This document shows positions 9,693 through 17,833 of a stretch of DNA of 64,000 bases, piece after piece (the first letter of the stretch is position 1; each line of letters begins with the position of its first letter). The translations under genes and the position numbers were made by a program. Under the pieces are notes generated by a model, which searched no databases, was not told the DNA's origin, and saw only the letters and a program-made list of their open reading frames with translations. Source of the stretch: an uncultured Geobacter sp. (lineage in GTDB: Bacteria > Desulfobacterota > Desulfuromonadia > Geobacterales > Geobacteraceae); contig CALABV010000119.1 in NCBI GenBank assembly GCA_937886325.1, positions 27,808 through 91,807 of the forward strand. The letters run 5' to 3'.

Positions 9693-9721
9693 CTTACGCG
9701 GCTTGAACCGCCGGTGTTGTA

Positions 9722-12700
9722 TTATTTCTTTTCTTTGCCTGCGTCGTACGACAGACCCGCCATCTGCTGGTAGAGGATCGCTCGGCGTGTCGTCCACTCA
9801 TTCGCCTGCTTGATGAGTTTCTCGGCTCCCTTCGGATTGTTCTTCTTCAGAACCCGGTACCTGTTCTCACCGAGGGCAAACTCCTCAAAGGAAATGGACG
9901 GCGCCTTGCTGTCCAGTTGCAGAGGATTCTTCCCTTGCGCCGCCAGGGCGGGGTTGTAGCGGTAGAGGGGCCAGTGCCCGCAGTCAATCGCCTTCTTCTG
10001 TTCGTCAATACCGCGCGTCATGTTGATTCCATGCGCGATACAGTGAGAGTAGGCAAGGATGAGAGAAGGCCCATCGAACTGTTCCGCCTCGATGAATGCC
10101 TTTACGGCCTGCCCCGGATTGGCCAGGGATATCGAAGCCACATAGCATGTGCCGTAGGTCATGGCAATCAGGCCCAGGTCCTTCTTGGGCATAAGTTTGC
10201 CTCCGGCTGCGAACTGGGCCACGGCACCGAGCGGCGTCGATTTGGAGGCCTGACCGCCGGTGTTGGAATAGACTTCCGTATCGAGGACCAGCAGATTGAT
10301 GTTCTTGCCCGAGGCGATGACGTGGTCAAGCCCACCGAATCCGATGTCATAGGCCCATCCGTCACCACCGACACCCCAGACGGATTTTTTCACCAGATAG
10401 TCCGCAACCGCCAGGAACCTCTTGGCCAACGGCCCGTTGCAGGAGGCAAGCTTTTCCTTCAACGCAGCGACACGTTCACGTTGGGCCTCGATCCCGGGCT
10501 GGGTTGACTGGTCGGCATTCTTGATTGCAGCGAGAATGTCCTTGATCTCGCCGGCGCCCGCGCAGTCTGATTCCATGACCTGCGTCAGATATTCGTTCGC
10601 CGCCTGGGAAAGCTTATCCACGGTAAGACGCATCCCGAGACCGAACTCGGCGCAGTCTTCGAACAGGGAGTTGGACCATGCCGGTCCGCGCCCGTCGTTC
10701 CGCTTCGCCCACGGTGTGGTCGGCAGGTTTCCTCCATAGATGGAGGAACAACCGGTAGCATTGGCGATGAGAGCCCGATCACCGAACAACTGCGAGAGAA
10801 GCTTCAGGTAGGGTGTTTCTCCACAACCGGCGCAGGCGCCGGAAAACTCAAACAGCGGGGTAATAAGCTGGCTTCCCTTGAGGGTATCCCGTTTAGTCAG
10901 TTTCGGATCGGTATCGGGAATTGTGAGGAAGAAATCCCAGTTCACCGCTTCCTGCTCGCGGATGGGAACCTTGAAGGTCATGTTGATGGCCTTGTGCTCG
11001 GGATTCTCCTTGCTCTTTGCCGGACAGTTATGAACGCAGGCCCCGCAGCCGGTGCAGTCCTCGGGAGCCACCTGCACGGTGCAGGAAAGCCCTTTGAATT
11101 CAGCTCCGCGCGCATCCGCGGACAGGAATTTTTCAGGCGCCCCTTTCAGAAGCGATGGGTCATACACCTTCATCCGGATTGAGGCGTGGGGGCAGACAAA
11201 GGAACAGATTCCGCACTGGATGCATAGCTCCTTGTCCCAAACGGGAATGTCGACGGCGATGTTGCGCTTTTCATAGCGGGAGGACGCGGTAGGGAACGTG
11301 CCGTCCGCCGGCATGGCTGAAACCGGCAGGCCGTCGCCTCGGCCGGCGATTATCTCGGCGGTTACCTTCTGCATGAACTCCGGCGCATCCGCACTGATGG
11401 GCGCCTTGACGGTAATCGCGCTGGTCGCTTTTTTCGGTACTTTTACCTCGAAAAGGTTCTCCAGGGCCGCATCCACCGCCTGATAGTTCATCTCCACGAC
11501 CCGTTCGCCCGCCTTGCCGTAACTCTTCTTGATGGCATCCTTGATGGCCTTGACCGCGATCTCAAGGGGAATGATGCCGGATATCTTGAAGAATGCGGTC
11601 TGCATGATAACGTTGATGCGCGCCCCGAGCCCCAGCTCCTCGGCAAGTTTCACCGCATTGATAACGTAGAACTTCAGCTTCTTGTCGATGATCTGCTGCT
11701 GGACCTCCCGCGGCATCTGGTCCCAGACCTCATCCTTGTCGAAGAGGGAGCAGAGCAGGAACGGCGCCCCTTCCTTGGCCCTGGACAGCATGTCGTACTT
11801 TTCCAGGAAGGTGAAATTGTGACAGGCCACGAAATCCGGTCTGTTGATGAGATACGGCGCGCGGATCGGACTCTTGCCGAAGCGGAGATGGGAGATGGTG
11901 ACGGTACCCGCCTTCTTGGAGTCGTAGACGAAGTACGCCTGAACGTTGTTGTCGGTCTTCTCGCCGATAATCTTGATGGAATTCTTGTTAGCGCCGACCG
12001 TTCCGTCCGAACCGAGCCCGTAGAAGACAGCGGAATAGATTCCGGAAGCGATGCTCGAAAAATCGGGATCGTATTCCAGGCTGTCGCCGCACACATCCTC
12101 GTTAATCCCCACGACGAAGTGGTTTTTCGGCGTATCCTTTGCCAGGTTATCGTAGATGCCCTTGACCATCGCGGGAGTGAACTCCTTGGATCCCAGTCCG
12201 TAACGCCCACCCACGATGAGAGGATACTGGCCGAAGGGCGCCGCTTTCTGCTCCATCATCTCGCCGATGGCCGTCCTCACATCCAGGTAGAGAGGCTCAC
12301 CCAGGGAGCCCGGCTCCTTTGTCCTGTCCATGACGGCTATCTTCCGTACAGTCGCCGGCAGAGCGGCGACGAGGGCCTCCGCGGGGAAGGGACGATACAG
12401 GCGAACCTTCAGCACGCCCACCTTCTCGCCGCGGGCGACGAGAGTTTCCACCGCCTTGTGGACGGCATCCGCGCCGGAACCCATGATTACCACGACACGA
12501 TCCGCATCCGGCGCCCCCACGTAGTCGACCAGATTGTACTGGCGACCCGCGATCCCGGCAAACTTGTTCATCTCCTCCTGGACAATCTGCGGCGTTGCCA
12601 GGTAGTACTTGTTGACTGTTTCGCGCCCCTGGAAATAGACGTCCGGATTCTGGGACGACCCTCGCAGGACCGGACGATCCGGAGAAAGCGCCCGGGCGCG

Positions 12701-13309
12701 GTGCGCGACGATCAACTCGTCATCGAGCACGGCCCTCATATCGTCAAAGGTGAGCTCTTCCACCTTCTGGACCTCATGGGAGGTACGGAAGCCGTCAAAG
12801 AAGTGGAGAAACGGCACTCGGGAGCGGAGGGTCGCCGACTGGGCGATAAGCGCGAAGTCCATTACCTCCTGCACGTTATTGGAGCAGAGCATTGCCCAGC
12901 CGGTGGACCGGCAGGACATGACGTCAGAGTGGTCGCCGAAGATGGAAAGCGCCTGTGCGGCAATGGCGCGGGCCGACACGTGGAAGACGGTCGAGGTCAG
13001 TTCCCCGGCAATCTTGAACATGTTCGGAATCATCAGGAGCAGCCCCTGGCTCGCGGTGAATGTCGTTGTCAGGGCTCCCGCCTGCAGGGCGCCGTGAACG
13101 GCTCCGGCCGCACCCCCTTCGGATTGCATTTCCGTAACCAGCGGTACGGTGCCCCAGATGTTTTTTTCTCCTTTGGCACTCTTGTCATCGGAGATTTCAC
13201 CCATTACCGATGAGGGGGTAATGGGATAGATCGCGATTACTTCGTTGGTGGCATGGGCTACATGGGCTGCAGCGGTGTTACCATCGATCGTAACCATTTT
13301 GCGCTTCAT
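9722..13309 (-). CDS. nifJ: Pyruvate:ferredoxin (flavodoxin) oxidoreductase, single-chain
   Basis: 1195 residues, the full length of the homodimeric single-chain enzyme that interconverts pyruvate plus CoA and acetyl-CoA plus CO2 with ferredoxin. In order: domain I with YPITPSSVMGE, the CoA and gamma-like domain, a two-cluster ferredoxin domain at about residues 680-760 (CIQCGICSFVCPH and CTGCGACVHNC), the cysteine of the proximal cluster in ACAGCGETPY, and the thiamine diphosphate domain with the GDGWAYDIGFGG and NTEVYSNTGGQ type motifs. GGAGGAG precedes ATG. In anaerobic acetate oxidisers this enzyme is central and may run towards pyruvate. No separate subunit genes lie nearby. Confidence 0.96.
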   Translation of the reverse strand: MKRKMVTIDGNTAAAHVAHATNEVIAIYPITPSSVMGEISDDKSAKGEKNIWGTVPLVTEMQSEGGAAGAVHGALQAGALTTTFTASQGLLLMIPNMFKIAGELTSTVFHVSARAIAAQALSIFGDHSDVMSCRSTGWAMLCSNNVQEVMDFALIAQSATLRSRVPFLHFFDGFRTSHEVQKVEELTFDDMRAVLDDELIVAHRARALSPDRPVLRGSSQNPDVYFQGRETVNKYYLATPQIVQEEMNKFAGIAGRQYNLVDYVGAPDADRVVVIMGSGADAVHKAVETLVARGEKVGVLKVRLYRPFPAEALVAALPATVRKIAVMDRTKEPGSLGEPLYLDVRTAIGEMMEQKAAPFGQYPLIVGGRYGLGSKEFTPAMVKGIYDNLAKDTPKNHFVVGINEDVCGDSLEYDPDFSSIASGIYSAVFYGLGSDGTVGANKNSIKIIGEKTDNNVQAYFVYDSKKAGTVTISHLRFGKSPIRAPYLINRPDFVACHNFTFLEKYDMLSRAKEGAPFLLCSLFDKDEVWDQMPREVQQQIIDKKLKFYVINAVKLAEELGLGARINVIMQTAFFKISGIIPLEIAVKAIKDAIKKSYGKAGERVVEMNYQAVDAALENLFEVKVPKKATSAITVKAPISADAPEFMQKVTAEIIAGRGDGLPVSAMPADGTFPTASSRYEKRNIAVDIPVWDKELCIQCGICSFVCPHASIRMKVYDPSLLKGAPEKFLSADARGAEFKGLSCTVQVAPEDCTGCGACVHNCPAKSKENPEHKAINMTFKVPIREQEAVNWDFFLTIPDTDPKLTKRDTLKGSQLITPLFEFSGACAGCGETPYLKLLSQLFGDRALIANATGCSSIYGGNLPTTPWAKRNDGRGPAWSNSLFEDCAEFGLGMRLTVDKLSQAANEYLTQVMESDCAGAGEIKDILAAIKNADQSTQPGIEAQRERVAALKEKLASCNGPLAKRFLAVADYLVKKSVWGVGGDGWAYDIGFGGLDHVIASGKNINLLVLDTEVYSNTGGQASKSTPLGAVAQFAAGGKLMPKKDLGLIAMTYGTCYVASISLANPGQAVKAFIEAEQFDGPSLILAYSHCIAHGINMTRGIDEQKKAIDCGHWPLYRYNPALAAQGKNPLQLDSKAPSISFEEFALGENRYRVLKKNNPKGAEKLIKQANEWTTRRAILYQQMAGLSYDAGKEKK

Positions 13310-13337
13310 GCAAGAACTCCTCCTTGAGTTGCTGTTA

Positions 13338-13383
13338 TGACCGCTTGGCGGTCATTTTCGGTTTCTACGGCCTATTCGGCCGT
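13338..13383. other. Two tandem hairpins between recR and nifJ
   Basis: Hairpin one pairs TGACCGC with GCGGTCA around a 3-nt loop at 13338-13354; hairpin two pairs ACGGCC with GGCCGT around 5 nt at 13367-13383. Both lie in the 96-bp gap, in the leader of nifJ. Neither has a T-run on the minus strand, so they are not clear terminators; a regulatory leader or processing site is possible. Confidence 0.55.
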
Positions 13384-13405
13384 TAGAACCTGAATCCGGG
13401 GCCGA

Positions 13406-13999
13406 CTACAGCTCGTTACGCCCCTCCAGTGCCCTCTGCACCGTGGCTACGTCCACATACTCCAGGTCGCCGCCGATGGGCATTCCGTGGGCCAACCGGG
13501 TAACTTTTATTCCGAGGGGCTTGATGAGGCCGCTCAGATACAGGGCCGTCGCCTCTCCCTCCACGGTGAAATTGGTGGCCAACACGATCTCCCGTATCTC
13601 GGAATCCTCGAGACGTCGCACCAGTTCGGCAATTTTGAGATCCGACGGCATAACGCCGTTCAATGGAGAAAGGGCGCCGTGCAGGACATGATACCTGCCG
13701 CGGAAGGCGCCGCTCCGCTCTATGGCCAGGAGGTCCTGAGGCTCCTCCACGACACAGATAACGCCACAATCTCTTTCGCCGCTGCAGATGCAGCAGGGAT
13801 CATCCTCGGTAATACCGAAACAGATCGAGCAAAACCCGACACTGTCAGTCACTTCCCGGAGGCTCTCGGCAAGATCCCTTCCCATCTTCGGTGACTTCAG
13901 GATATGGAAAGCAAGCCTGAGCGCCGTCCTTTCCCCGATACCGGGAAGCTTTTTCAATTCACCGACGAGCCTTGTCAGGGATTGCGAAAAATGTATCAT
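13406..13999 (-). CDS. recR: Recombination mediator RecR
   Basis: 197 residues, the standard RecR length. The N-terminus has the helix-hairpin-helix sequence LKKLPGIGERTALRLAF, then the four-cysteine zinc motif CSICFGITEDDPCCIC at about residues 57-72, then the Toprim domain (GVICVVEEPQDLLAIE) and the Walker-B-like tail EGEATALYLSGL. RecR works with RecF and RecO to load RecA on single-stranded gaps. It lies downstream of dnaX-ybaB, the usual bacterial arrangement, but a strong terminator and an AT-rich block separate them here, so recR probably has its own promoter. Confidence 0.95.
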   Translation of the reverse strand: MIHFSQSLTRLVGELKKLPGIGERTALRLAFHILKSPKMGRDLAESLREVTDSVGFCSICFGITEDDPCCICSGERDCGVICVVEEPQDLLAIERSGAFRGRYHVLHGALSPLNGVMPSDLKIAELVRRLEDSEIREIVLATNFTVEGEATALYLSGLIKPLGIKVTRLAHGMPIGGDLEYVDVATVQRALEGRNEL

Positions 14000-14194
14000 A
14001 TTTGGGCGTAGAATATAACCACTTTTTTTATGAAAAATAAAAGGTATTCAGTTTTTTTTAAATTAACTAAAACACCCCTGTTTTTGTGATGAATTTTGGA
14101 ATATAACAGTTTTTTACAAGGAGTAAAAGCATTATCTTCGCGGCGACGAATCCGGTCGCTCATATCAACGCTATTTCCAGTAATTGCGTACAAA
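14000..14194. other. AT-rich gap with a near-direct repeat, probable recR promoter region
   Basis: This stretch is far richer in A and T than the flanking genes. GAATATAAC followed by a T6 run occurs twice (14011 and 14099), about 88 bp apart. No gene is visible. Placed immediately upstream of recR on the minus strand, it probably holds its promoter. Confidence 0.5.
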
Positions 14195-14230
14195 AACGGC
14201 CCGCGAGTGCGTCACCCCTCGCGGGCCGTT
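14195..14230 (-). terminator. Intrinsic terminator after ybaB
   Basis: Perfect 13-bp stem AACGGCCCGCGAG / CTCGCGGGCCGTT with a 10-nt loop, followed on the minus strand by a T5 run; it closes the dnaX-ybaB transcript. Confidence 0.93.
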
Positions 14231-14284
14231 CATTGTATGTACGCGGAAAGGGAAACCTTTCCCGAAACACTGCATCGATTCTTT

Positions 14285-14599
14285 TCAGAACAGCCCCGGA
14301 ATGCTCAGGCCTCCCGTTATCCTGCCCATCTCGGCAGCCACGTCTTCCTGAACCTTTTTTAGAGCTTCGTTAACGGCCGCCATGACCAGATCCTGCAGCA
14401 TTTCAACATCTTCCGGATCAACAGCCTCCTTGCGGATTGCCAGCGACAGAACCTGGTTCTTTCCATTCACCACGGCCGTCACGGCTCCGCCGCCCGCGGT
14501 TGCCTCCGCGGTTCTATGCGCGGCTTCCTCCTGAAGCCGTGCCATCTTCTGTTGCATCATCTGGGCCTGTTTCATTATCTGCGCTAAACCCTTTGACAT
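14285..14599 (-). CDS. ybaB: YbaB/EbfC nucleoid-associated protein
   Basis: 104 residues. Typical YbaB/EbfC features: an N-terminal amphipathic helix (IMKQAQMMQQKMARLQEE), the central GGGAVTAVVNGKNQVLSLAI sheet, the DVEMLQDLVMAAVNEAL helix and a short GLSIPGLF tail. Family members are small dimeric DNA-binding proteins. Its start codon overlaps the dnaX stop by one base, so the two are translationally coupled. Confidence 0.93.
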   Translation of the reverse strand: MSKGLAQIMKQAQMMQQKMARLQEEAAHRTAEATAGGGAVTAVVNGKNQVLSLAIRKEAVDPEDVEMLQDLVMAAVNEALKKVQEDVAAEMGRITGGLSIPGLF

Positions 14600-16287
14600 C
14601 AGTCTCTATCCTCCTTGGTATCCGTTTGCTGCTTTATTTCCACAACCTCACCAATCTCACCGCCGAAGATCTCCAGAGCGGCGGACACTACCGCATTTTT
14701 TCGGGCACTTTCCTCCAAAGCGCGCTGCCGGCTTACCGTCTCACGGTTTTTTTTTTCGCGCACGCTCGAAGGGAGGTCCCGCGCCTCTCCCGATACAGGG
14801 ACCACCCTGACCACGGGAGAGGATTTCCAATATCTGCCGGCCATCTCCACAAGAGAGGCCAACGACTCTTCGTCCTGAAGACATGCGAGGTGGAGCGAAC
14901 CCGCGGGAAAGCCTATTTCCACGCATTCGGCCGAGAAACGGAGCGGCCGGCCGTGCTCAAGAATCGCGCCAAGCCTCTTTTTTTCACCGGCAACGAAAGA
15001 GACAAACCCCGGCCACCCCTCTTTGGTCGAGCCCGAACAACCGGAAGCGGGGGGAGAAACACGGGCGGAGGAGCGAGGCTCTTCAACCGCAACCGGAGCA
15101 TCGACCCGCGCAACGCGCGCCGCCTTCTCATGGACAACCTTCCCCGCTCCACCCTCAAGCGCCTTCAGGCGGTCGAGGATCTCTCCTACGGGGACAACGG
15201 GAACAAGGGTACACATCTTCAGGAGAGCCAGCTCCAGAATAAGCCTGGTGAACCCCGACACAGCCATCTCGGCTTCGGCCTTCAGCAGAATCGAGAGCTG
15301 CCTCCGGACTTCTTCCAGCGTCACGGAAGCGGCCTGTTCCCTGAGCTCTCCCAACTCCCCTTCCGCGATATCAATGAGTGCGGAAGGGTTTTCGGTCACC
15401 TTGAGCACGGCCAGGTTTCTGAAATGATCAATGAGCTCCTGGCAGAAATGCCGCATACTGTAGCCACAGGAATCAACCCGCGCCACAATGTCGAGCGCAT
15501 TGCGGCAGTCCCGGGCAAAGACGGTATGGGAGGTTTCCATCAGAAGCCGCCTGTCCACGACACCAAGGAGGCCGATTACCTCTTCATCACCGACCTCGTC
15601 ACCGCAAAACGCCAACACCTGATCAAGAGTGGAGAGGGAATCGCGCATACTGCCGTCCCCCTTGCGGGCAATAGCCGTCAGGGAGGCGTCACTCACGGTG
15701 ACCTTCTCCTCGCGAACGATATGGCGCAGGCGGTCGACGATCTTCGGGAGGGGAATGCGCTTGAAGTCAAAACGCTGACAACGGGAGAGGATGGTTATGG
15801 GGACCTTGTGGGGTTCGGTCGTTGCGAAGATAAACTTCACATGGGGAGGCGGCTCCTCCAGCGTCTTGAGAAGCGCGTTGAAGGCGCTTGTGGAAAGCAT
15901 GTGAACTTCATCGATGATGAAGATCTTGAAACGGCAACGGGACGGGAGATACTTGATGTTTTCGCGCAGTTCCCGGATATCCTCGACGCCGGTATTCGAT
16001 GCTCCGTCGATTTCAAAGACGTCGACGGAGTTGCCGGCGGTTATTTCGTCGCAGGCCGGGCAGGCATTGCAGGGCTCCGTCACCGGTCCCCGCTCGCACT
16101 GAAGCGCCTTGGCAAGAATCCTCGCCGCGCTCGTCTTACCGACGCCCCGGGCGCCGGTAAACAGAAAAGCATGGGCGACCCTGCCGGATTCGATGGCATT
16201 TTGCAGTGTCCGGCACACATGTTCCTGACCAATGAGGTCACCGAACGTCTGCGGCCGCCATTTTCTCGCTAAAACAAGGTACGACAA
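14599..16287 (-). CDS. dnaX: DNA polymerase III subunit gamma/tau
   Basis: 562 residues from a TTG start at 16287, beginning (M)SYLVLARKWRPQTF as in most DnaX proteins; GAGG lies 11 bp upstream. A longer in-frame ATG at 16404 would run into SRP RNA and is rejected. The clamp-loader ATPase has Walker A GARGVGKT, a four-cysteine zinc motif (CERG...CNACPAC), the sensor LSRCQRFDF and DEVH Walker B. The C-terminal half, from about residue 370, is divergent and basic/acidic as is usual for tau. The gene lies downstream of tRNA-Ser and SRP RNA and overlaps ybaB. Confidence 0.95.
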   Translation of the reverse strand: MSYLVLARKWRPQTFGDLIGQEHVCRTLQNAIESGRVAHAFLFTGARGVGKTSAARILAKALQCERGPVTEPCNACPACDEITAGNSVDVFEIDGASNTGVEDIRELRENIKYLPSRCRFKIFIIDEVHMLSTSAFNALLKTLEEPPPHVKFIFATTEPHKVPITILSRCQRFDFKRIPLPKIVDRLRHIVREEKVTVSDASLTAIARKGDGSMRDSLSTLDQVLAFCGDEVGDEEVIGLLGVVDRRLLMETSHTVFARDCRNALDIVARVDSCGYSMRHFCQELIDHFRNLAVLKVTENPSALIDIAEGELGELREQAASVTLEEVRRQLSILLKAEAEMAVSGFTRLILELALLKMCTLVPVVPVGEILDRLKALEGGAGKVVHEKAARVARVDAPVAVEEPRSSARVSPPASGCSGSTKEGWPGFVSFVAGEKKRLGAILEHGRPLRFSAECVEIGFPAGSLHLACLQDEESLASLVEMAGRYWKSSPVVRVVPVSGEARDLPSSVREKKNRETVSRQRALEESARKNAVVSAALEIFGGEIGEVVEIKQQTDTKEDRD

Positions 16288-16365
16288 AGGTTGCAACGCC
16301 TCATTACTCAGTTGTCTACGGCTGTTGATGCTGAAGGAAGCGGGACGGGAAGGCGATACCGATCC

Positions 16366-16497
16366 TTTACGGCCATGACTGATAGCTGGGCTGCCCCGCG
16401 GCACACGGCGGGGGTTACTGCCGCTGCTTCCTTCCGGACCTGACGGGGTTCATAACCTTCCGTTGCGCGGGACCCAGCTATCAGTCATGGCCGTAAA
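16366..16497. repeat. 25-bp perfect inverted repeat enclosing SRP RNA
   Basis: The arms 16366-16390 and 16473-16497 are perfect reverse complements. The inner 10-11 bp (GATAGCTGGG and its complement) form the terminal helix of SRP RNA and the outer 14-15 bp (TTTACGGCCATGACT) extend it outside the expected mature molecule. Confidence 0.9.
16381..16482 (-). ncRNA. ffs: Signal recognition particle RNA, small bacterial type
   Basis: About 102 nt on the minus strand. It contains the nearly invariant domain IV core GGTCAGGTCCGGAAGGAAGC as GTCAGGTCCGGAAGGAAGCA followed by GC, with the asymmetric loop and GGAA tetraloop, flanked by pairing arms that close with GATAGCTGGG and its complement. It binds Ffh for membrane targeting of nascent proteins. 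It lies between tRNA-Ser and dnaX on the same strand. Exact mature ends are inferred from pairing. Confidence 0.92.
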
Positions 16498-16603
16498 ACA
16501 CGAAACAGGCACTACCCGGTTCAAGGCGCCGATGCTCAGTCACCGATGCCTCCCGGGATACTGCCTGCCTATCTGAAAAGCAGTGTTTCTGTGGCGAATT
16601 AAA

Positions 16604-16694
16604 TGGCGGAGAGAGAGGGATTTGAACCCTCGGTACGCTATTAACGCACACACGATTTCCAGTCGTGCTCCTTCAGCCGCTCGGACATCTCTCC
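16604..16694 (-). tRNA. tRNA-Ser (anticodon GGA)
   Basis: 91 nt including an encoded CCA. Acceptor stem GGAGAGA/TCTCTCC with G discriminator, D-arm with TGTCCGAGCGG, anticodon stem CACGA/TCGTG enclosing loop CTGGAAA (anticodon GGA, reading UCC and UCU), a long variable arm (TGCGTTAATAGCGTA) as expected for serine, and T-arm GAGGGTTCAAATCCCTC. Confidence 0.96.
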
Positions 16695-16704
16695 GTGAAG
16701 GGGA

Positions 16705-16734
16705 AATATATATGAACCATCGACGGCTTGTAAA
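16705..16734 (-). promoter_or_regulatory. Sigma-70-like promoter of tRNA-Ser
   Basis: On the minus strand TTTACA (16729-16734) and TATATT (16705-16710) are separated by 18 bp; each matches the consensus at five of six positions. The -10 box ends 10 bp before the first tRNA base. Confidence 0.7.
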
Positions 16735-16904
16735 GTTTTTTTTTATTCTGCGGCATGCCCATTCCAGCCGTATCCGCGGTCGGACATTCCGACTTTTCTT
16801 TCATTGCCTAATATCGGCAAAAGAATTATTCTGTACGCCGTCTGCACTATTACCCGGGCGGAGCGGGTTGCACCGACCCACTCCCGGAAAGAAAAGGTAC
16901 TTCC

Positions 16905-17558
16905 ATGAAAAAATGCTTTCCCACATTGATGATCGCCGCCCTTGTCGCACTCCTTTCCGCATCGGCATTCGCTGAGGAACCGGCCGCGCCGACCGCTTCA
17001 AAGGCCGCTGTTCCCGGATCCGCGCCAACCGCCGAGAGACAGCCGACGGTATCGGAGCCGGCGGCGCCGCTTCCCCTCTCCCCCCCGAAGGTGGAGCAAC
17101 CGGTCAGGATTGGATACGTAGATATGGCCAAAATAGCCGGCGAGTCGATTCCAGGCAAAGCCGTGCAGAGCGAGATCAAAACCAGGACGGATAAATACCG
17201 GTCGCAGATCAAGGCAAAAGAAAAGCAGCTGGAAAAACTGAAGAAGACCATCGAAGCACAGGCAGCGACCCTTTCACCCCAACAGCGGGAGGCCAAGGCA
17301 AAGGATTTCCAGAAAAAGGTTGATGATTACCGGAAACTGGTCCTCAAGGCTGAAAAGGACGTAAGTGCCTTGCAGGAGCAGCTTTTGGGCGATCTCTACA
17401 AATCAGTCGAGAAAGCCGCCGGCGACTACGGGAAAAACAACGGCTTCGCCGCGGTGGTAATGAAGAAAGAACTTCTCTATTCCGCCGAGAATGTAGAAAT
17501 TAAAGACCTTACCGCGGAAATTATCAAGCTCGCTGAAAGCCCGCGGGTAAAAAAATAG
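16905..17558 (+). CDS. OmpH/Skp-like periplasmic chaperone
   Basis: 217 residues. A Sec signal peptide (MKKCFPTLMIAALVALLSASAFA) is followed by an Ala/Pro-rich linker of about 45 residues and then the OmpH/Skp domain: the conserved IGYVDMAKI strand, a long coiled-coil hairpin with many Lys, Glu and Gln (residues 90-165), and the returning strand FAAVVMKKELLYSAENVEI with the family's DLT ending. Skp holds unfolded outer-membrane proteins in the periplasm. The proline-rich linker before the domain is longer than in E. coli Skp. It does not sit in the usual bamA-skp-lpx cluster, so this may be a paralogue. Confidence 0.85.
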   Translation: MKKCFPTLMIAALVALLSASAFAEEPAAPTASKAAVPGSAPTAERQPTVSEPAAPLPLSPPKVEQPVRIGYVDMAKIAGESIPGKAVQSEIKTRTDKYRSQIKAKEKQLEKLKKTIEAQAATLSPQQREAKAKDFQKKVDDYRKLVLKAEKDVSALQEQLLGDLYKSVEKAAGDYGKNNGFAAVVMKKELLYSAENVEIKDLTAEIIKLAESPRVKK

Positions 17559-17611
17559 GAACCGCCAAAGAATATTCCTCGTTGCCTGCCTGACGGCTGT
17601 CCCGTGAAGTC

Positions 17612-17679
17612 TTTCGCCCTGCCCCCATTGACAAGAAGACAGAACAAATTACCCTTGTCATCAAGGGGGCGGGGCGAAA
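17612..17679. repeat. 68-bp imperfect palindrome in the ompH/rhodanese gap
   Basis: Outer arms TTTCGCCCTGCCCCC and GGGGGCGGGGCGAAA pair with one G-T mismatch; inner arms TGACAAG and CTTGTCA also pair, around an 18-nt loop. No T-run follows. It may be an RNA hairpin, a terminator remnant or a small mobile palindrome. Confidence 0.6.
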
Positions 17680-17833
17680 TCTTGTGGGGACGTTCGACTA
17701 CCCACCAGGAACATATCTCATCCGTAATCAAGTTTTTGCGGATTGCATCCCTGCACATCCACATCAGTGGAGAGAAATCTTACTATCTCAAGGTTTTTCA
17801 TTCAGCACACGATAAGTACACGAGGGGTCAGGC

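Noticed and set aside
14437..16272. 611-codon open frame on the plus strand opposite dnaX
   Set aside because: Antisense to dnaX; Arg-rich shadow.
16288..16404. Longer dnaX start at 16404
   Set aside because: It would overlap SRP RNA, and the extra residues are Ser/Arg-rich and unlike DnaX; TTG 16287 begins the conserved N-terminus.
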